A stretch of 5,444 bases of DNA from an uncultured Prevotella sp. GTDB lineage: Bacteria > Bacteroidota > Bacteroidia > Bacteroidales > Bacteroidaceae. The stretch spans positions 1 to 5,444 of the forward strand of contig URYG01000217.1 of NCBI GenBank assembly GCA_900551985.1, in the 5' to 3' direction. Below, one piece after another: positions 5,052 to 5,444 of the stretch; position 1 is the stretch's first letter; each line of letters begins with the position of its first letter. The notes beneath the pieces were generated by a model. It saw only the letters and a program-made list of their open reading frames with translations. It was not told the DNA's origin and ran no database searches. The position numbers were made by a program, and so were the translations under genes.

Positions 5052-5277
5052 AATTTACGTCAACTTCCACACTCTTCTCTTCAGCCACAACGCCAAGATG
5101 GGGTCACTCATTTCCAAATGCTTAGGGGCTGATATCGTGATCAGATCTTTCACCATCAAGGATTTCTTGAGGCGAGTTACATTGGCGGCAGTACCCAGGC
5201 GATAGGTTTCCAATATTGCCGTCTGGGTGAAACCAGTATGCACTCCATTGGTGATGGCATGAAGGAAATTCATCTGA
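5052..5277. repeat. Long direct repeat, right copy (ATPase 3' end)
   Basis: This is the partner of 2856-3081, with four visible substitutions and the same orientation. Together the two copies bracket the XRE-DUF3990 operon. The identity ends at 5277, exactly where the left copy suffers its internal deletion. Confidence 0.92.
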
Positions 5278-5435
5278 TAGGCAGAAAGGTCTTCGGTCTG
5301 CTGGATAAACAAGGGCTCGCAGGCATCCAGCAACCGGTCTATTCCATACTTCTGAATTTCGCAAGTAAGCTTCTGCCCTTTCAGGGCGTGCTGCTTCTTG
5401 TACTTTTGGGCTTTCAGCCCGTTCTTGAACCACAT
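5055..5435 (-). pseudogene. AAA-type ATP-binding protein, C-terminal fragment fused to a hairpin repeat
   Basis: The - strand frame encodes a 126-aa product if the ATG at 5433-5435 is used, and it stays open to the window edge. From about residue 25 on (CEIQKYGIDRLLDACEPLFIQQTEDLSAYQMNFLHA... to RRVWKLT), it is the C-terminal part of the same ATP-binding family as the left pseudogene. This includes the winged-helix-like tail (GFTQTAILETYRLGTAANVTRLKKSL). The first about 24 residues (MWFKNGLKAQKYKKQHALKGQKLT) do not fit the family. They derive from two mini-hairpin repeats, so the central and P-loop domains are cut off here. An intact N-terminal half could lie beyond the window, but within it the gene appears truncated. 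A strong palindrome follows the TAA. Confidence 0.78.
5375..5420. repeat. Pair of 13-bp mini-hairpins (CTTTCAG core)
   Basis: GCCCTTTCAGGGC (5375-5387) and GGGCTTTCAGCCC (5408-5420) are each perfect 5-bp stems with a 3-nt loop, 33 bp apart. They share the TTTC-loop centre but have G and C swapped in the outer stem, so each can fold alone and cross-pairing is avoided. I recall similar GGGCTGAAAGCCC-type units in many Bacteroidota genomes. They replace the expected ATPase coding sequence at this point. Confidence 0.7.
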
Positions 5436-5444
5436 GCGAAAGCT

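Noticed and set aside
4906..5088. A - strand 60-aa frame over the 48-bp palindrome
   Set aside because: It spans palindrome and repeat DNA and overlaps the ATPase 3' end in another frame. Nothing protein-like is recognisable.
2859..5435. Insertion sequence flanking the operon
   Set aside because: No transposase, terminal inverted repeats or target-site duplication could be found. The flanks are gene and repeat duplications.

Overview
The window looks like a chromosomal segment of a Bacteroidota bacterium, most likely of the Prevotella/Segatella type. Three things point there: two promoters with the Bacteroidota architecture (TATCTTTG at -7, TTG/TTTG about 20 nt upstream), Bacteroidales-type protein sequences, and several remnants of an ATP-binding protein family that I recall as multi-copy in Prevotella. 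The genus is inferred from recall and was not searched.

Positions 1-2150 are ordinary, fairly GC-rich, housekeeping-like DNA. A 5'-truncated ArnT/PMT-type (GT83-like) membrane glycosyltransferase on the + strand converges on a complete GT2 polyprenyl-phosphate glycosyltransferase on the - strand. A perfect 25-bp stem terminator separates them. A GT2 of this type makes the lipid-linked sugar that an ArnT-like enzyme transfers, so the two may act in one envelope-glycosylation pathway.

Positions 2150-3452 hold no intact gene and are dense in repeats: a small ATPase-gene remnant, an 11-unit tandem array built on a 12-nt core, a dispersed repeat (R1), interleaved palindromes, and the 3' half of an ATPase pseudogene with an internal deletion.

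Positions 3453-4676 carry a compact, AT-richer three-gene operon on the - strand: an XRE-type regulator with an extra C-terminal domain, a DUF3990-like protein with ADP-ribosyltransferase-fold hallmarks, and a 67-aa acidic protein. The first two genes overlap by ATGA and the last two are 4 nt apart. A Bacteroidota promoter with an 18-bp dyad inside it precedes the operon. This is the best candidate for an under-described system, plausibly a toxin-antitoxin-like or ADP-ribosylation module.

Positions 4742-5444 repeat material from further left. A 73-bp copy of an internal piece of the arnT-like gene runs directly into a second copy of R1, then a 48-bp palindrome, then a second copy of the ATPase 3' end, whose upstream part is replaced by two mini-hairpin repeats. 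The operon is therefore bracketed by a long direct repeat (226 bp with 4 mismatches, 2196 bp apart). This suggests an exchangeable or excisable module sitting in a recombination-prone ATPase-pseudogene locus.
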